Positions 51,413 through 60,163 of a stretch of DNA of 64,000 nt are shown in pieces. A program made the translations under genes and the position numbers. The stretch's first letter is position 1; each line of letters begins with the position of its first letter. Origin of the DNA: Clostridium sp. OS1-26. Its GTDB lineage: Bacteria; Bacillota; Clostridia; Clostridiales; Clostridiaceae. The DNA is taken from positions 2,976,001-3,040,000 of the forward strand of contig NZ_CP133264.1 in assembly GCF_030915445.1 (NCBI RefSeq), in the 5' to 3' direction. The notes under the pieces are model-generated. The model was not told where the DNA came from. It made no database searches and worked only from the letters and a program-made list of their open reading frames with translations.

Positions 51413-52311
51413 TGTTTTGCTTGAGATGAGTAACGTGAAAAAGATGAAGGCATAAAGTCTGCTAGCCATTGACCTACTGCGGATGAATTAATTCGCTGCC
51501 TGTTTACTAACATATAGCTTTCTATACTTGGTGGAGTGCTTTCGAGAAGATTTACATCTACTAGAGAACCTTCTTCTATAAACTTCCTGGCAGCTGATTC
51601 TATCATAAAGCTAAAGCCAATTCCTTCTTTTAGAAATTTAATGATGCTGCTGCTAATATTGATATCCAGTGGATATACATAGTTTTTCGGGAAAATTGAG
51701 TAGAACCATTCCTGAAATGGGGCAGTCATAATTGCAGAGCACAATAAAGGTAGATTTCTAAGCTCGTCGTTTGTGATACCGCATGCAGTGGCACTATTCT
51801 GTGAACCAGTAACCAATATGATTTTGTCGCTATAGAAGGGCTCACATATGAATTTAGGAGATTTGATGTCCCAATATGTAAATGCAATATCTACCTGATC
51901 CTCATGAAGCATTTGTATCAGTTCTTCACTATGTTCAATAGTAACTTTTACTGAAATTTTTTTATTTTGCTGCATATATTTAAGAATCATGTCCTGCACA
52001 TGACAATCGTAAATAGAGTGTACAGCACCAATATTAAGTGTATCTTTGAATAATTCCAGAGCTTTAAGCCTAAAAATAGCAGATTCTTGTATGCTTAGCA
52101 ACTGTTTAGCGTAGGGAAGAAAAGCTTCTCCCGCATTTGTCAGTTCCACATTCTTATTTGTTCGGATAAACAGGGTTTCTCCTATATTATATTCAAGACT
52201 TTTTATCCTGCTGGTGATGGTAGACTGAACCACATGAAGCTGGTCAGCTGTTTTAGTAAAGTTTTTCAGTTTAGCTAAGTAAATAAAGGTTATTAAAAGA
52301 TCATAGTCCAT
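51409..52311 (-). CDS. LysR-family transcriptional regulator 2
   Basis: Regulator of 300 residues: HTH LKNFTKTADQLHVVQSTITS followed by RIKSLEYNIGETLFIRTNKN and VELTNAGEAFLPYAKQLL, then a ligand-binding domain (LNIGAVHSIYDCHVQDMILK). Divergent from the threonine-synthase-like gene at 52453. The intergenic region holds CTATAATTAATATTTTCGATAG-like symmetry (CTAT...ATAG), a plausible LysR box. Likely controls the PLP-enzyme/hydrolase operon. Confidence 0.92.
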   Translation of the reverse strand: MDYDLLITFIYLAKLKNFTKTADQLHVVQSTITSRIKSLEYNIGETLFIRTNKNVELTNAGEAFLPYAKQLLSIQESAIFRLKALELFKDTLNIGAVHSIYDCHVQDMILKYMQQNKKISVKVTIEHSEELIQMLHEDQVDIAFTYWDIKSPKFICEPFYSDKIILVTGSQNSATACGITNDELRNLPLLCSAIMTAPFQEWFYSIFPKNYVYPLDINISSSIIKFLKEGIGFSFMIESAARKFIEEGSLVDVNLLESTPPSIESYMLVNRQRINSSAVGQWLADFMPSSFSRYSSQAKQ

Positions 52312-52452
52312 ACATCAAATCACCTCTTATCTATAATTAATATTTTCGATAGTTGCTATTCAATATATTCGTTATACAAATAGAAAAACCTCTTTTATAA
52401 TCGAAGATGTAAATAACTCGATAAAACTATTATAAAGGAAAGAGGACTATTT

Positions 52453-53627
52453 ATGTATAAGATGAATGAAAAAATTGAATTAATGTATTGTATTAAATGT
52501 GGAGAAAAATATCCGGCAGGAGATTATTTTTTAGGATGTCCCAAATGCCTAGAAAAAGGGGAAAATGCCGCTATTTCATTTCAGTATAAGGAAACAAGCT
52601 TCAAGAATTCTAGCATAAAAGGTATGCAGAAATATGGAAGTATACTTCCTTATGAAACATTTCCAACCTTGGGTGAAGGTGATACACCAGTGGTGAAGCT
52701 TGAGAAGATGGCAAAACTCTTGGGAGTTAAAGAAATATTTATAAAAAATGAGTTCCAAAACCCTACCGGTTCTCATAAAGACAGAATGAGTCCACTGATA
52801 GTGGCACGAGCACTTGAATTGGGCAAAAAGGTATAGTAGCTGCCTCAAGTGGAAATGCAGGTATTTCCATAGCAGCCTATGCTGCAACTGCAGGTCTGGA
52901 TTGTAAAATCATATCATTACCAAATGTGAATATGGCCTATAAGACTGCTATTGAAGCAACAGGCGCAGAGATGATAATAGTTGATGAAGCTGATGATATA
53001 GCTGCAAATGGTAGATGGGGTTATATGAGGAAAATGGTTGAAGAATATGATTGGTACCCGGCAACAAATTATATTTTACCAGCAGTAGGAAGCAATTGCT
53101 TTGGAGTACAAGGATATAAGACCATAGATTATGAAATATATGAAGAATTTGGAGACAATCTACCTGAATATATATTTGTGCCTGTATCCAGAGGGGACCT
53201 CCTTTGGGGAATATTTGAGGGCTTTAAGGAATTGCTGAAGCTTGGATATATTGATGTCTTACCAAAGTTAGTTTGTGTGGAGCCCTTTAAAAGACTTTCC
53301 AAAGTGTTGGAAGGGGAAGACTATAGAAAAGAATTTCCTGGCGAATATTCTTTAACCGGTTCCATCGGAGGGAGTACCGTAACTTACCAATCCTATGTAG
53401 CTGTAAGGGACTCCGGTGGTTTTGCAATTGAGGTTCCTCAAGGTAATGTAATTGATGATGTCAGACAAATGGCTCATTTGGGACTATATCTTGAATCATC
53501 GTCCGCAACCATATTCAGTGCTTTAAAGACGGCAGTAGAAAAAAGGATACTGGATAAGAATTGTAGAATTCTTCTCATAGGAACATCCAGTGGATTTAAA
53601 AATAATCCTGAGATGTTTCAGAAATAG
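52453..53627 (+). pseudogene. Threonine synthase-like PLP enzyme, frame broken at an A tract
   Basis: Fold-type II PLP enzyme related to threonine synthase/cysteate synthase/diaminopropionate ammonia-lyase. First frame: N-terminal Cys-rich zinc-ribbon-like YCIKCGEKYPAGDYFLGCPK, TLGEGDTPVV, and the PLP lysine in QNPTGSHKDRMSP, ending at LELGKKV. Second frame resumes IVAASSGNAGISIAAYAATA (phosphate-binding loop), then PAVGSNCFGVQGYKTIDYEI, PVSRGDLLWGIFEGF, TGSIGGSTVT and a C-terminal LLIGTSSGFKNNPE. One extra A in the A5 run at 52825-52829 would restore GKKGIVAASSGNAG. Both halves are otherwise intact and fully conserved, so the break is recent or artefactual. Confidence 0.85.
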
Positions 53628-53656
53628 AAAGTAATAAAATTAGGAGGGAACAAACT

Positions 53657-54193
53657 ATGAGTAATATTGTTTTGATGGTTGTAGATGTGCAAAATGCACT
53701 GATTAAGAAACATCCTTATAATGAACAGAAAGTTATTGAAAATATTAAAAAGCTTATTTTAACTGCAAGAGGTAATAATAAAGAAGTTCTATATGTACGC
53801 CATGATGATGGAAAGGGTACCGAACTTGAGCAGGGTACAGATGGCTGGCAGATTTACAATGATATAGCACCTAATAGCAGTGAATTTATCGTTGAAAAAG
53901 AGTATAATAGTGCTTTTCATAAAACTGGATTAAGAGAGTATTTAGAAAGTAAAGAGATAGATACCGTTATACTTGTAGGACTTCAAACAGAATATTGTAT
54001 TGATGCTACTTTAAAAAGTGCCTTTGATTATGGATATAAAATAATTATTCCAAAAGAAACAAACACAACTTTCGATAACGAGTATCTATCTGGTGAGAAA
54101 CTTTATGAATTTTATAATTATAAAATTTGGAATAAACGTTTTGCTAATGTTCTTTCAATGGACGATGCAATAAAAATTTTGCTAGACAATTAA
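53657..54193 (+). CDS. Isochorismatase-family cysteine hydrolase
   Basis: Hydrolase of 178 residues with the isochorismatase/nicotinamidase fold. The catalytic triad is visible: Asp10 in LMVVDVQNALI, Lys81 in FIVEKEYNSAFHKTGL, Cys114 in LVGLQTEYCIDATLKSAFD. Family members hydrolyse amides or vinyl ethers; the substrate here is unknown. It lies 29 bases after the threonine-synthase-like gene and should be co-transcribed with it under LysR 2. TAGGAGGG precedes the ATG. Confidence 0.9.
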   Translation: MSNIVLMVVDVQNALIKKHPYNEQKVIENIKKLILTARGNNKEVLYVRHDDGKGTELEQGTDGWQIYNDIAPNSSEFIVEKEYNSAFHKTGLREYLESKEIDTVILVGLQTEYCIDATLKSAFDYGYKIIIPKETNTTFDNEYLSGEKLYEFYNYKIWNKRFANVLSMDDAIKILLDN

Positions 54194-54219
54194 TAAATTT
54201 GCAATAAAGAATGTAAGAT

Positions 54220-54250
54220 GGCTTACCTCAAGGAGTGTAAGCCTTTATTT
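54220..54250 (+). terminator. Terminator after the isochorismatase-family gene
   Basis: GGCTTAC...GTAAGCC, 7-base stem, followed by TTTATTTC. It overlaps the 3' end of the convergent VOC gene. Confidence 0.7.
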
Positions 54251-54694
54251 CAATCTATTATCAAACATTAGTTGAATTTGAATACCAAAAGGGTCTTTAA
54301 TAATTCCGTATGCTTTACTAAATATATTACTAGATAATGGAACAATGATTCTAACCCTGTTATCTGTAATTAAGCTATTATAAAAATGTTCAATTTCCTC
54401 TAAGTCAGCACTTTGAATACATAATGATGTGTTATTACCAACTTTATATTTTTCATTAGTATCCATTGTATTTTCAGCAATCATTACTTTAGTTTTTCCA
54501 ATTGATAATACAGAGTGAGAGATATAATTTTTATTTTCATCAGTAATCTGAATTGTGCTATCTCTTTTTGCCATATCTTCGTATCTAACGAGTAACAATT
54601 CCTCTGCATTGAAATGCTTTTTATAGAAATTTATAGCTTCTTGTGCCTTTCCATTCATTGAAAGAAAAATAGCAATTTCTAGTGTTGTACTCAT
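54245..54694 (-). CDS. PhnB-like VOC (glyoxalase-fold) protein
   Basis: Protein of 149 residues with two beta-alpha-beta-beta-beta units. EIAIFLSMNGKAQEAINFYKKHFNAEELL is the typical PhnB opening, SHSVLSIGKTKVMIAENTM follows, and the C-terminal unit ends AYGIIKDPFGIQIQLMF, the conserved DPFGxxWxL element with Ile in place of Trp. Function unknown; relatives include antibiotic-binding proteins. AAGGAG precedes the ATG. Divergent from the WYL regulator, which may control it. Confidence 0.88.
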   Translation of the reverse strand: MSTTLEIAIFLSMNGKAQEAINFYKKHFNAEELLLVRYEDMAKRDSTIQITDENKNYISHSVLSIGKTKVMIAENTMDTNEKYKVGNNTSLCIQSADLEEIEHFYNSLITDNRVRIIVPLSSNIFSKAYGIIKDPFGIQIQLMFDNRLK

Positions 54695-54817
54695 AGTATC
54701 AATCTCCTTTTTTATAGTAATTTTTAGGAATATATTTTATAAAATTGATATATTCCTTTAGATTTATTATAATATATAAAGGTATCAAAATATGACACCT
54801 TTTAAAAGGGGGATAGT

Positions 54818-55756
54818 ATGAAAAAATCAGAAAGATTAAATGACATGATACGATACTTAAATGGTCGAGAGTTCTTTAATTTGGGTGATTTAATGGATAA
54901 ATATAATATTTCAAAAAGTACAGCTTTGCGTGATATTAGTTCATTAGAACAATTAGGTATGCCTATTTTTTCAGAGCATGGTAGACATGGAAGATATGGT
55001 ATCTTAAAAAATAGGTTATTATCACCTATTATTTTTACTCTTGATGAAGTGTATGCTTTATATTTTGCAATGTTGACGCTAGAGTCTTATCAATCTACGC
55101 CATTTCATTTAAGTGTTAATAAACTAAATGAAAAATTTGAAAACTGTCTTTCTAAAGAACAAATAAAACAAATTCATCAGATGAAAAAAGTTTTACAATT
55201 TGAAGCGTATCAGCATAATAATGTTAGTCAGTTTTTAGATAAAATTTTACAAAGCATTCTTAATGAAGTTAGTTGTAAGATTCAATACTTAAAAAATAAC
55301 AAACAAGTAAGTTATCATATTCAGTTTTTTAAAATTTCTGCTAAATTTGGACAGTGGTATGCTACTGGAATAGAGTTGAATACAAATAAACGTAAAGTTT
55401 TCAGATGTGATAGAATAACTTTGTTAGAATTTCATAATGATAAAGTACAATTTTCGGTTGAAGAACTCATCAACCGTTCTTTAGAATTTTATCAATCTGA
55501 AAAAAATATTGAGTTTGAAGTGGAAATTTTAGAACAAGCAAAGGATATTTTTTATAAAGAGCATTATCCATCAATGAAAATAGAAAGTGGAACTAAAACA
55601 CTTATAAAGGGGTTCTATAATTTAGGTGAAGAAGAATTTATTGCAAATTATTTTATTAGATATGGTAGTTCTATCACGTCAGTAAAACCTGAATCGCTAA
55701 AATACCTTATTAAAGAAAAAATAGAGAATTTATTAAATCATTATCAAAAATTATAA
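54818..55756 (+). CDS. HTH/WYL-domain transcriptional regulator (YafY-type)
   Basis: Regulator of 312 residues. N-terminal HTH_11 winged helix: RLNDMIRYLNGREFFNLGDL, then MDKYNISKSTALRDISSLEQ and the wing IFSEHGRHGRYGI. Middle and C-terminal part (~140-312) is a WYL-type ligand domain with WCX extension (SAKFGQWYATGIELNTNKRKVFRCDRI, the place of WYL). WYL regulators often sense DNA damage or small ligands. It is divergent from the PhnB-like gene, separated by ~120 bases. AAAGGGGG precedes the ATG. Confidence 0.88.
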   Translation: MKKSERLNDMIRYLNGREFFNLGDLMDKYNISKSTALRDISSLEQLGMPIFSEHGRHGRYGILKNRLLSPIIFTLDEVYALYFAMLTLESYQSTPFHLSVNKLNEKFENCLSKEQIKQIHQMKKVLQFEAYQHNNVSQFLDKILQSILNEVSCKIQYLKNNKQVSYHIQFFKISAKFGQWYATGIELNTNKRKVFRCDRITLLEFHNDKVQFSVEELINRSLEFYQSEKNIEFEVEILEQAKDIFYKEHYPSMKIESGTKTLIKGFYNLGEEEFIANYFIRYGSSITSVKPESLKYLIKEKIENLLNHYQKL

Positions 55757-55854
55757 ATCAGCCTGCAGATCACAATACTGTGAAGCATGCTGATTTCTTT
55801 ATATTTAATAAGTATTTTTATCATAAGGATTAACTCATAGAAGTTAATCCTTAT
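55755..55854 (+). terminator. Two tandem terminator hairpins
   Basis: Hairpin 1: AAATCAGC...GCTGATTT with CTTTATATTT after it. Hairpin 2 (55823-55854): ATAAGGATTAAC-TCATAGAA-GTTAATCCTTAT followed by TTTATTGCATTTTT. They separate the regulator from the phage-like block. Confidence 0.8.
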
Positions 55855-56259
55855 TTTATTGCATTTTTAGCTTCATTTATAACTTTAGTAGCAAATGAAG
55901 CTAATATAAATACTTACATAAAATAATGCAATATTTCCTCCTATTATATTAATTCTAAAGACTGTATATCCTTCTTTAACAGAACCTAATTAAAAAAATA
56001 ATAAGACATAATTCTATTTTTTATATAGGCGACATTTGATGAAAAAAGTGTTTTTATATATAATATAGTCTTTAATCTCTGTAATAAATAACCAAAATAA
56101 TTATTATAAGTAAAATAATAAGGATATTTAGGATAATATGGCGTAACAAAAAAGAAAGATTACATTCAAAAATTGTCCGTGTTTTAGGGGGTAAATCGTC
56201 TTTATATTATATAAGGGAAAATTAACAATACATAATAAATTTGCAGGAGGAAGGAATTT
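55855..56259. other. Intergenic region before the phage-like block
   Basis: No gene. Contains a hairpin AGCTTCATTT...AAATGAAGCT (about 55869-55905) and AT-rich sequence. The minus strand shows a short decayed reading frame (LGSVKEGYTVFRINIIGGNI) that I cannot name. This is a plausible edge of the integrated element. Confidence 0.35.
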
Positions 56260-56931
56260 ATGACATTAAAAAAGTTAAATGATGAAAAAATGGAAAGCAT
56301 AGTAGATGGTGCTAAGAAAAGAGATAAGTCGAAAGTACAAATAATAGTTGATAACTTTCAAAGATTAATAAAGAGCAATTATGATGGAGTTATTAATGAA
56401 AATGTTAACATCGAATGGGAGGATTATATGCAAGAATGTAATATGAAGATTATAGAATGCATCTATATTTCTAAAAGGGAAAATTATGGACAGTTATGCA
56501 GTTTAATTGAAAAAAGTATAAAAAACAAAACTGTTGATTTTAGTAAGAAGAGCAAACGTTTTGATAATTTAAATATTCTCTATGGAAGCAACATTGATCT
56601 TTATAACCTAAAAAATATAAATGAAAGATGCGAATTTGAAGGTACTTTAATAAGTAATATAACACTGTCTGAAAGCTACAATATTTTAATTAAGGACAAG
56701 CTAAGTAAAGAAGAAAACAGAGTATTTCGCCATGTTATCCGTGGAAAAAGCCTTGAAGACTATTCTAAGGAAAAAGGCGTGAAATTAGAAAGTGTAAAGA
56801 GAACCTTTAGAAGAGCACTGAATAAGATTAAAAAAATAAAGGAATTGAAGCAATTTCACTGTATATCGCTGCTTATTTTCGCAATTATTCAAGATATAGG
56901 AAGCTTTATAGATATATTTATAAATCTATAG
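56260..56931 (+). CDS. Sigma-70-like phage regulatory protein
   Basis: Protein of 223 residues with weak similarity to sigma factors. An N-terminal region (NEDKMESIVDG-type, QRLIKSNYDGVINENVNIEW then EDYMQECNMKIIECIYI) resembles region 2; LSKEENRVFRHVIRGKSLEDYS and EKGVKLESVKRTFRRALNKI match a region 4 HTH; a hydrophobic C-terminal tail follows (LLIFAIIQDIGSFIDIFI). Such proteins (often labelled RNA polymerase sigma factor or phage late regulator) open replication modules in clostridial prophages. GGAGGAAGG before the ATG. Confidence 0.65.
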   Translation: MTLKKLNDEKMESIVDGAKKRDKSKVQIIVDNFQRLIKSNYDGVINENVNIEWEDYMQECNMKIIECIYISKRENYGQLCSLIEKSIKNKTVDFSKKSKRFDNLNILYGSNIDLYNLKNINERCEFEGTLISNITLSESYNILIKDKLSKEENRVFRHVIRGKSLEDYSKEKGVKLESVKRTFRRALNKIKKIKELKQFHCISLLIFAIIQDIGSFIDIFINL

Positions 56932-56956
56932 AATTAAAAATATAGGGGGTTTTATT

Positions 56957-57547
56957 ATTAAAAATGAAAGCTTAGTAGATAAGATTATTTTAGCTAAATC
57001 TGGGGACAAAAAAGCTATGGAAGAAATAATAAAAAAATTTACTCCTTTTGTTATAAAAACTGCTAGAAGCACTTATATAAAAGGACTAGAACTTGAAGAT
57101 TTAATACAAATTGGACAAGTATCTATAATTAAAGCTGTAAATATGTATGACATTGACAGAGAAAGCAGTTTCACAAGCTACGTATTCAATGCAATAAAAA
57201 TAAATTTTTATAACCTGATAAGATGCAATGTAAAAAGAGTAAGTGACTGCAGCACTAATAGCTTGAATAAAGATGGCTTTGAAATTATTGATAGTATAGC
57301 TGGCGATGAAAATGTTGAGGAGGATATGGTTAAAAAAGAGGAAAAGCTCTTACTAGGTAGAGCTTTAAATAAGCTTTCAGAAAAGGAAAAAGAGGTAATT
57401 TATTGGTTTTATTTTGAAAACAGAACTTTGAATGATTACGCAAATTTTAAAGGCATATGCTATAGAGCAGCAATAGGTAGAAAGAAGAAGGCACTTATAA
57501 AACTTAGAAGATATTTAGAGGAGATGAATTATCATGGCAGTTTATAG
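56957..57547 (+). CDS. RNA polymerase sigma-70 family protein, probable ATT start
   Basis: Small ECF/SigO-like sigma factor of about 197 residues. Region 2: AMEEIIKKFTPFVIKTARSTYIKGLELEDLIQIGQVSIIKAVNMYD, with SSFTSYVFNAIKINFYNLIR. Region 4: LGRALNKLSEKEKEVIYWFYFENRTLNDYANFKGICYRAA. The ATG at 57017 would cut off the first helix; in frame upstream is IKNESLVDKIILAKSGDKKA, which matches the usual start of this family, preceded by TAGGGGG and an ATT at 56957. I infer that ATT is the start codon. The end overlaps the next gene by 14 bases, indicating translational coupling. Confidence 0.75.
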   Translation: MKNESLVDKIILAKSGDKKAMEEIIKKFTPFVIKTARSTYIKGLELEDLIQIGQVSIIKAVNMYDIDRESSFTSYVFNAIKINFYNLIRCNVKRVSDCSTNSLNKDGFEIIDSIAGDENVEEDMVKKEEKLLLGRALNKLSEKEKEVIYWFYFENRTLNDYANFKGICYRAAIGRKKKALIKLRRYLEEMNYHGSL

Positions 57548-58411
57548 ATATGTTAGAACAAGCTTTTGGCAGGATGATTTTGTATCAGAGCTTACACCAG
57601 AGGAAAAGTATTTTTACATATATCTTATGACAAATTTGAAAACTACTCAATGTGGAATATTTAAGTTAGTCAAAAAAATTGTTGAGGCAGAAATAGGCTA
57701 CAGCAGAGAAACTATAGAAAAGCTTTTAAAAAGATTTGTAGGATACGGCAAAATTTTATACTGCGAAGAAACTAAGGAGGTTATGATTTTAAATTGGATG
57801 AAATATAACTTCAGCAGCAGCAAAAATACAATAGCATGTATAAACAAAGAACTTAGAGAGGTTGAGAATAAAGAGTTTATAAATATACTGTATAAAATAT
57901 GTGTTGATAGAGCTTATGATGTGGAAAACATTTTTAAGGATATTAAAGTTGATAAAGACTATGATGTAGAAAAGACTTCTGAAGACATTGAAGCTGAGGA
58001 AGATGACGAAATTTTAAGCCCCTATGAAGGGGCTTCCAAGGACCTAGGGGGAAAAGAAACAAAAAAGAAAAAGAAACAAAAAAATCTCCTTCTAAAAAAC
58101 AAAAAGCAAAAAATAAAGAAGAGGGGAGAAAGAGAATTTTACTAGAGTTTAATAAAAATATTCATCAGGCAACTAAATGTGATAGAGAAAAAATACGGCT
58201 TTGGAGCAATGAGCTTGAGGAAGGAGTTATAATTGCTGCTATCAATGAGGCTGTTAAGTATAATGCAAGGCATATTGGGTACATTGAAACTGTTATTAAA
58301 AACTGGACAGATCAGGGAATAACCACAGTGGAGAAGCTTAATAAAAGCAAGGATAAAGAGGATAGTTATGATAATATGTGCAATGCAGCAGCATATCAAT
58401 ACGTAGACTAA
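57534..58411 (+). pseudogene. DnaD-like phage replication protein, frame broken at an A tract
   Basis: Replication initiation/helicase-loading protein. First frame: winged-helix domain YRYVRTSFWQDDFVSELTPE followed by EKYFYIYLMTNLKTTQCGIF, as in phage replisome organisers. Then an acidic linker and a Lys-rich tract ending early (REFY). The frame one base over continues SPSKKQKAKNKEEGRKRILL, then FNKNIHQATKCDREKIRLWS and AINEAVKYNARHIGYIETVI with NWTDQGITTVEKL: the DnaD/DnaB_2 domain with its YxxxI...W element. One more A in the A7 run at 58078-58084 joins them. DnaB follows 18 bases later. Confidence 0.8.
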
Positions 58412-58429
58412 AATTGGAGGAGATTTATT

Positions 58430-59719
58430 ATGGGAATAGAGAAAATTTATAACCTAGCTGCCGAGAGGAATGTACTTGGCTCTATACTTTTAAAAAATGA
58501 TAGCATCTGTGAAGTTATAAACATGCTGGAGCCTGAGGATTTCTATAGCTCAAAGCATAATATAATATTTAAAAACCTAAAGGAACTGTATGAAAACAAC
58601 ATACCTGCAGATATTGTAACCCTTTGTGATAAGCTTGGAGAAAGCCTCAAGGAAGTGGGGGGAATAACTTATATAACTGAGCTTATAAATACCAGTATAA
58701 CGGCGTCTAATATAAAAAAACATGGAGAAATAATTAAAGAAAAATCTAATTACAGGGAGATTCTAAAAATATTTAATACATCCTTGGACAAGCTCGGAAA
58801 GGGAAAAGAATCTCCAGAGGATGTAGTATACTATGCTCAGAATTCTCTTTTAAATTTAAATTCAGCTGAAATAAAAGAAAGTGAAGATATGGGAGAAATC
58901 ATGCAGGATTTCATGGACACTCTTCAAAGCAGATGTGAGAAAGGTGGAGAACTTCAGGGAATAAAATGTGGATATAAGTCAATAGATAGAATGCTTGGAG
59001 GCTTGCAAAAAGAGGATTTAATAATACTTGCTGCCAGGCCATCTATGGGTAAGACAACTATGGCAGTTAACATGATTTTAAATTCTGTCTTCAAGGGAGG
59101 AGCCAAGGTTGCCTTTTTCAATCTTGAAATGGGAAAGACTCAGATTATAGACAGAACTATAGCCACTCACACTGGAATACCAATTGAAAATATAAAAAAT
59201 GCCTCACTAAGCGACGAACAATGGGTAAATGTAACTAAAGCAGCCTCTACCCTTGCAGCATCAAGCATTAAAGTCTATGATAAGACCTTTAAACTAGGAG
59301 CTATAAAAAGTGAGTGTAGAAAAATCAAGATTAAAGAAGGCTTGGATATAGTGGTAATAGACCATCTTCAGCTCATAGACAGCGGTGAAAAGAATGAAAA
59401 TAGAACCCAAGAGATTTCAAAAATTACAAGAAAGCTAAAGCTTATGGCAAAAGAGCTTGATATAACCTTGATTCTCCTATCACAGCTTTCAAGAACTCCA
59501 GAGGGCAGGAGTGATCACAGACCTATGCTTTCTGACTTGAGAGAGTCAGGAAGTATAGAGCAGGATGCAGATGTGATTATGTTTCTGTATAGAGATGAGT
59601 ACTATCATAGGGATAGTGAGAGTAAGGGGATTATTGAGTGCATTGTGGCGAAGAATAGGAACGGAGAGGTTGGAACTGCTAGGTTAAAGTGGAGGCCGGA
59701 GATACAGAGGATTTGGTAG
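58430..59719 (+). CDS. dnaB: Replicative DNA helicase DnaB, phage-type copy
   Basis: Hexameric helicase of 429 residues that unwinds DNA at the replication fork. N-terminal domain ~1-150 (AERNVLGSILLKNDSICEVI); RecA-like domain with Walker A ILAARPSMGKTTMAVNM (~203), DnaB-specific FFNLEMGKTQIIDR, Walker B LDIVVIDHLQLI (~307), SQLSRTPEGRSDHRPMLSDL then RESGSIEQDADVIMFLYRDE, and the final AKNRNGEVGTARLKWRP. It follows the DnaD-like loader, as in prophage replication modules, so it is probably not the chromosomal housekeeping copy. Confidence 0.93.
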   Translation: MGIEKIYNLAAERNVLGSILLKNDSICEVINMLEPEDFYSSKHNIIFKNLKELYENNIPADIVTLCDKLGESLKEVGGITYITELINTSITASNIKKHGEIIKEKSNYREILKIFNTSLDKLGKGKESPEDVVYYAQNSLLNLNSAEIKESEDMGEIMQDFMDTLQSRCEKGGELQGIKCGYKSIDRMLGGLQKEDLIILAARPSMGKTTMAVNMILNSVFKGGAKVAFFNLEMGKTQIIDRTIATHTGIPIENIKNASLSDEQWVNVTKAASTLAASSIKVYDKTFKLGAIKSECRKIKIKEGLDIVVIDHLQLIDSGEKNENRTQEISKITRKLKLMAKELDITLILLSQLSRTPEGRSDHRPMLSDLRESGSIEQDADVIMFLYRDEYYHRDSESKGIIECIVAKNRNGEVGTARLKWRPEIQRIW

Positions 59720-59738
59720 GCATTGAACTTAGCGGTAA

Positions 59739-59778
59739 AGCCCACATTACGAAGTGAAACGAAATAATGTGGGTTTTG
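59739..59778 (+). terminator. Intrinsic terminator after dnaB
   Basis: AGCCCACATTA...TAATGTGGGTTT with a 15-base loop, then TTTTGT. Twenty bases after the stop. Confidence 0.8.
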
Positions 59779-60163
59779 TAAAATAGGTTGATAGCAAAGA
59801 ATTATTAACTGTCGAATGAAGTAGCTGTAGCAATAGTTTTAATGACTTATATAGACTATTTATACAAGTTTTACCCATGAAAATAAAGGGAAATGGCATT
59901 GTTTGTAGAATGTATAGTATGGATGGCAGAAATTGGTGTAGTGTGTGGAGTGAATACGAAAGATAAAGAGGATGTTATTGAAATGAGAAGATGATTAGGT
60001 AGCACTACACTTTAGTGATATTAAATGTATCTGATGTTGACTAGAGATATTTAACATCACACTCAGTGAAAGCTTACTATATAGTAGCTGATGACTATAA
60101 TGTTAGATGGGGTAAATAGAATAAATATAGGTTAAATTAAAATAAAAATATAGGAGTGAGGAA
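59779..60163. other. Gene-free stretch before the HD/GHKL gene
   Basis: No convincing gene. There are short open pieces such as MDGRNWCSVWSEYER (59920 region) that may be debris of phage genes. An AAATTAAAATAAAAATATAGGAGTGAGG leader sits before the next start. I see no clear promoter. Confidence 0.3.
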
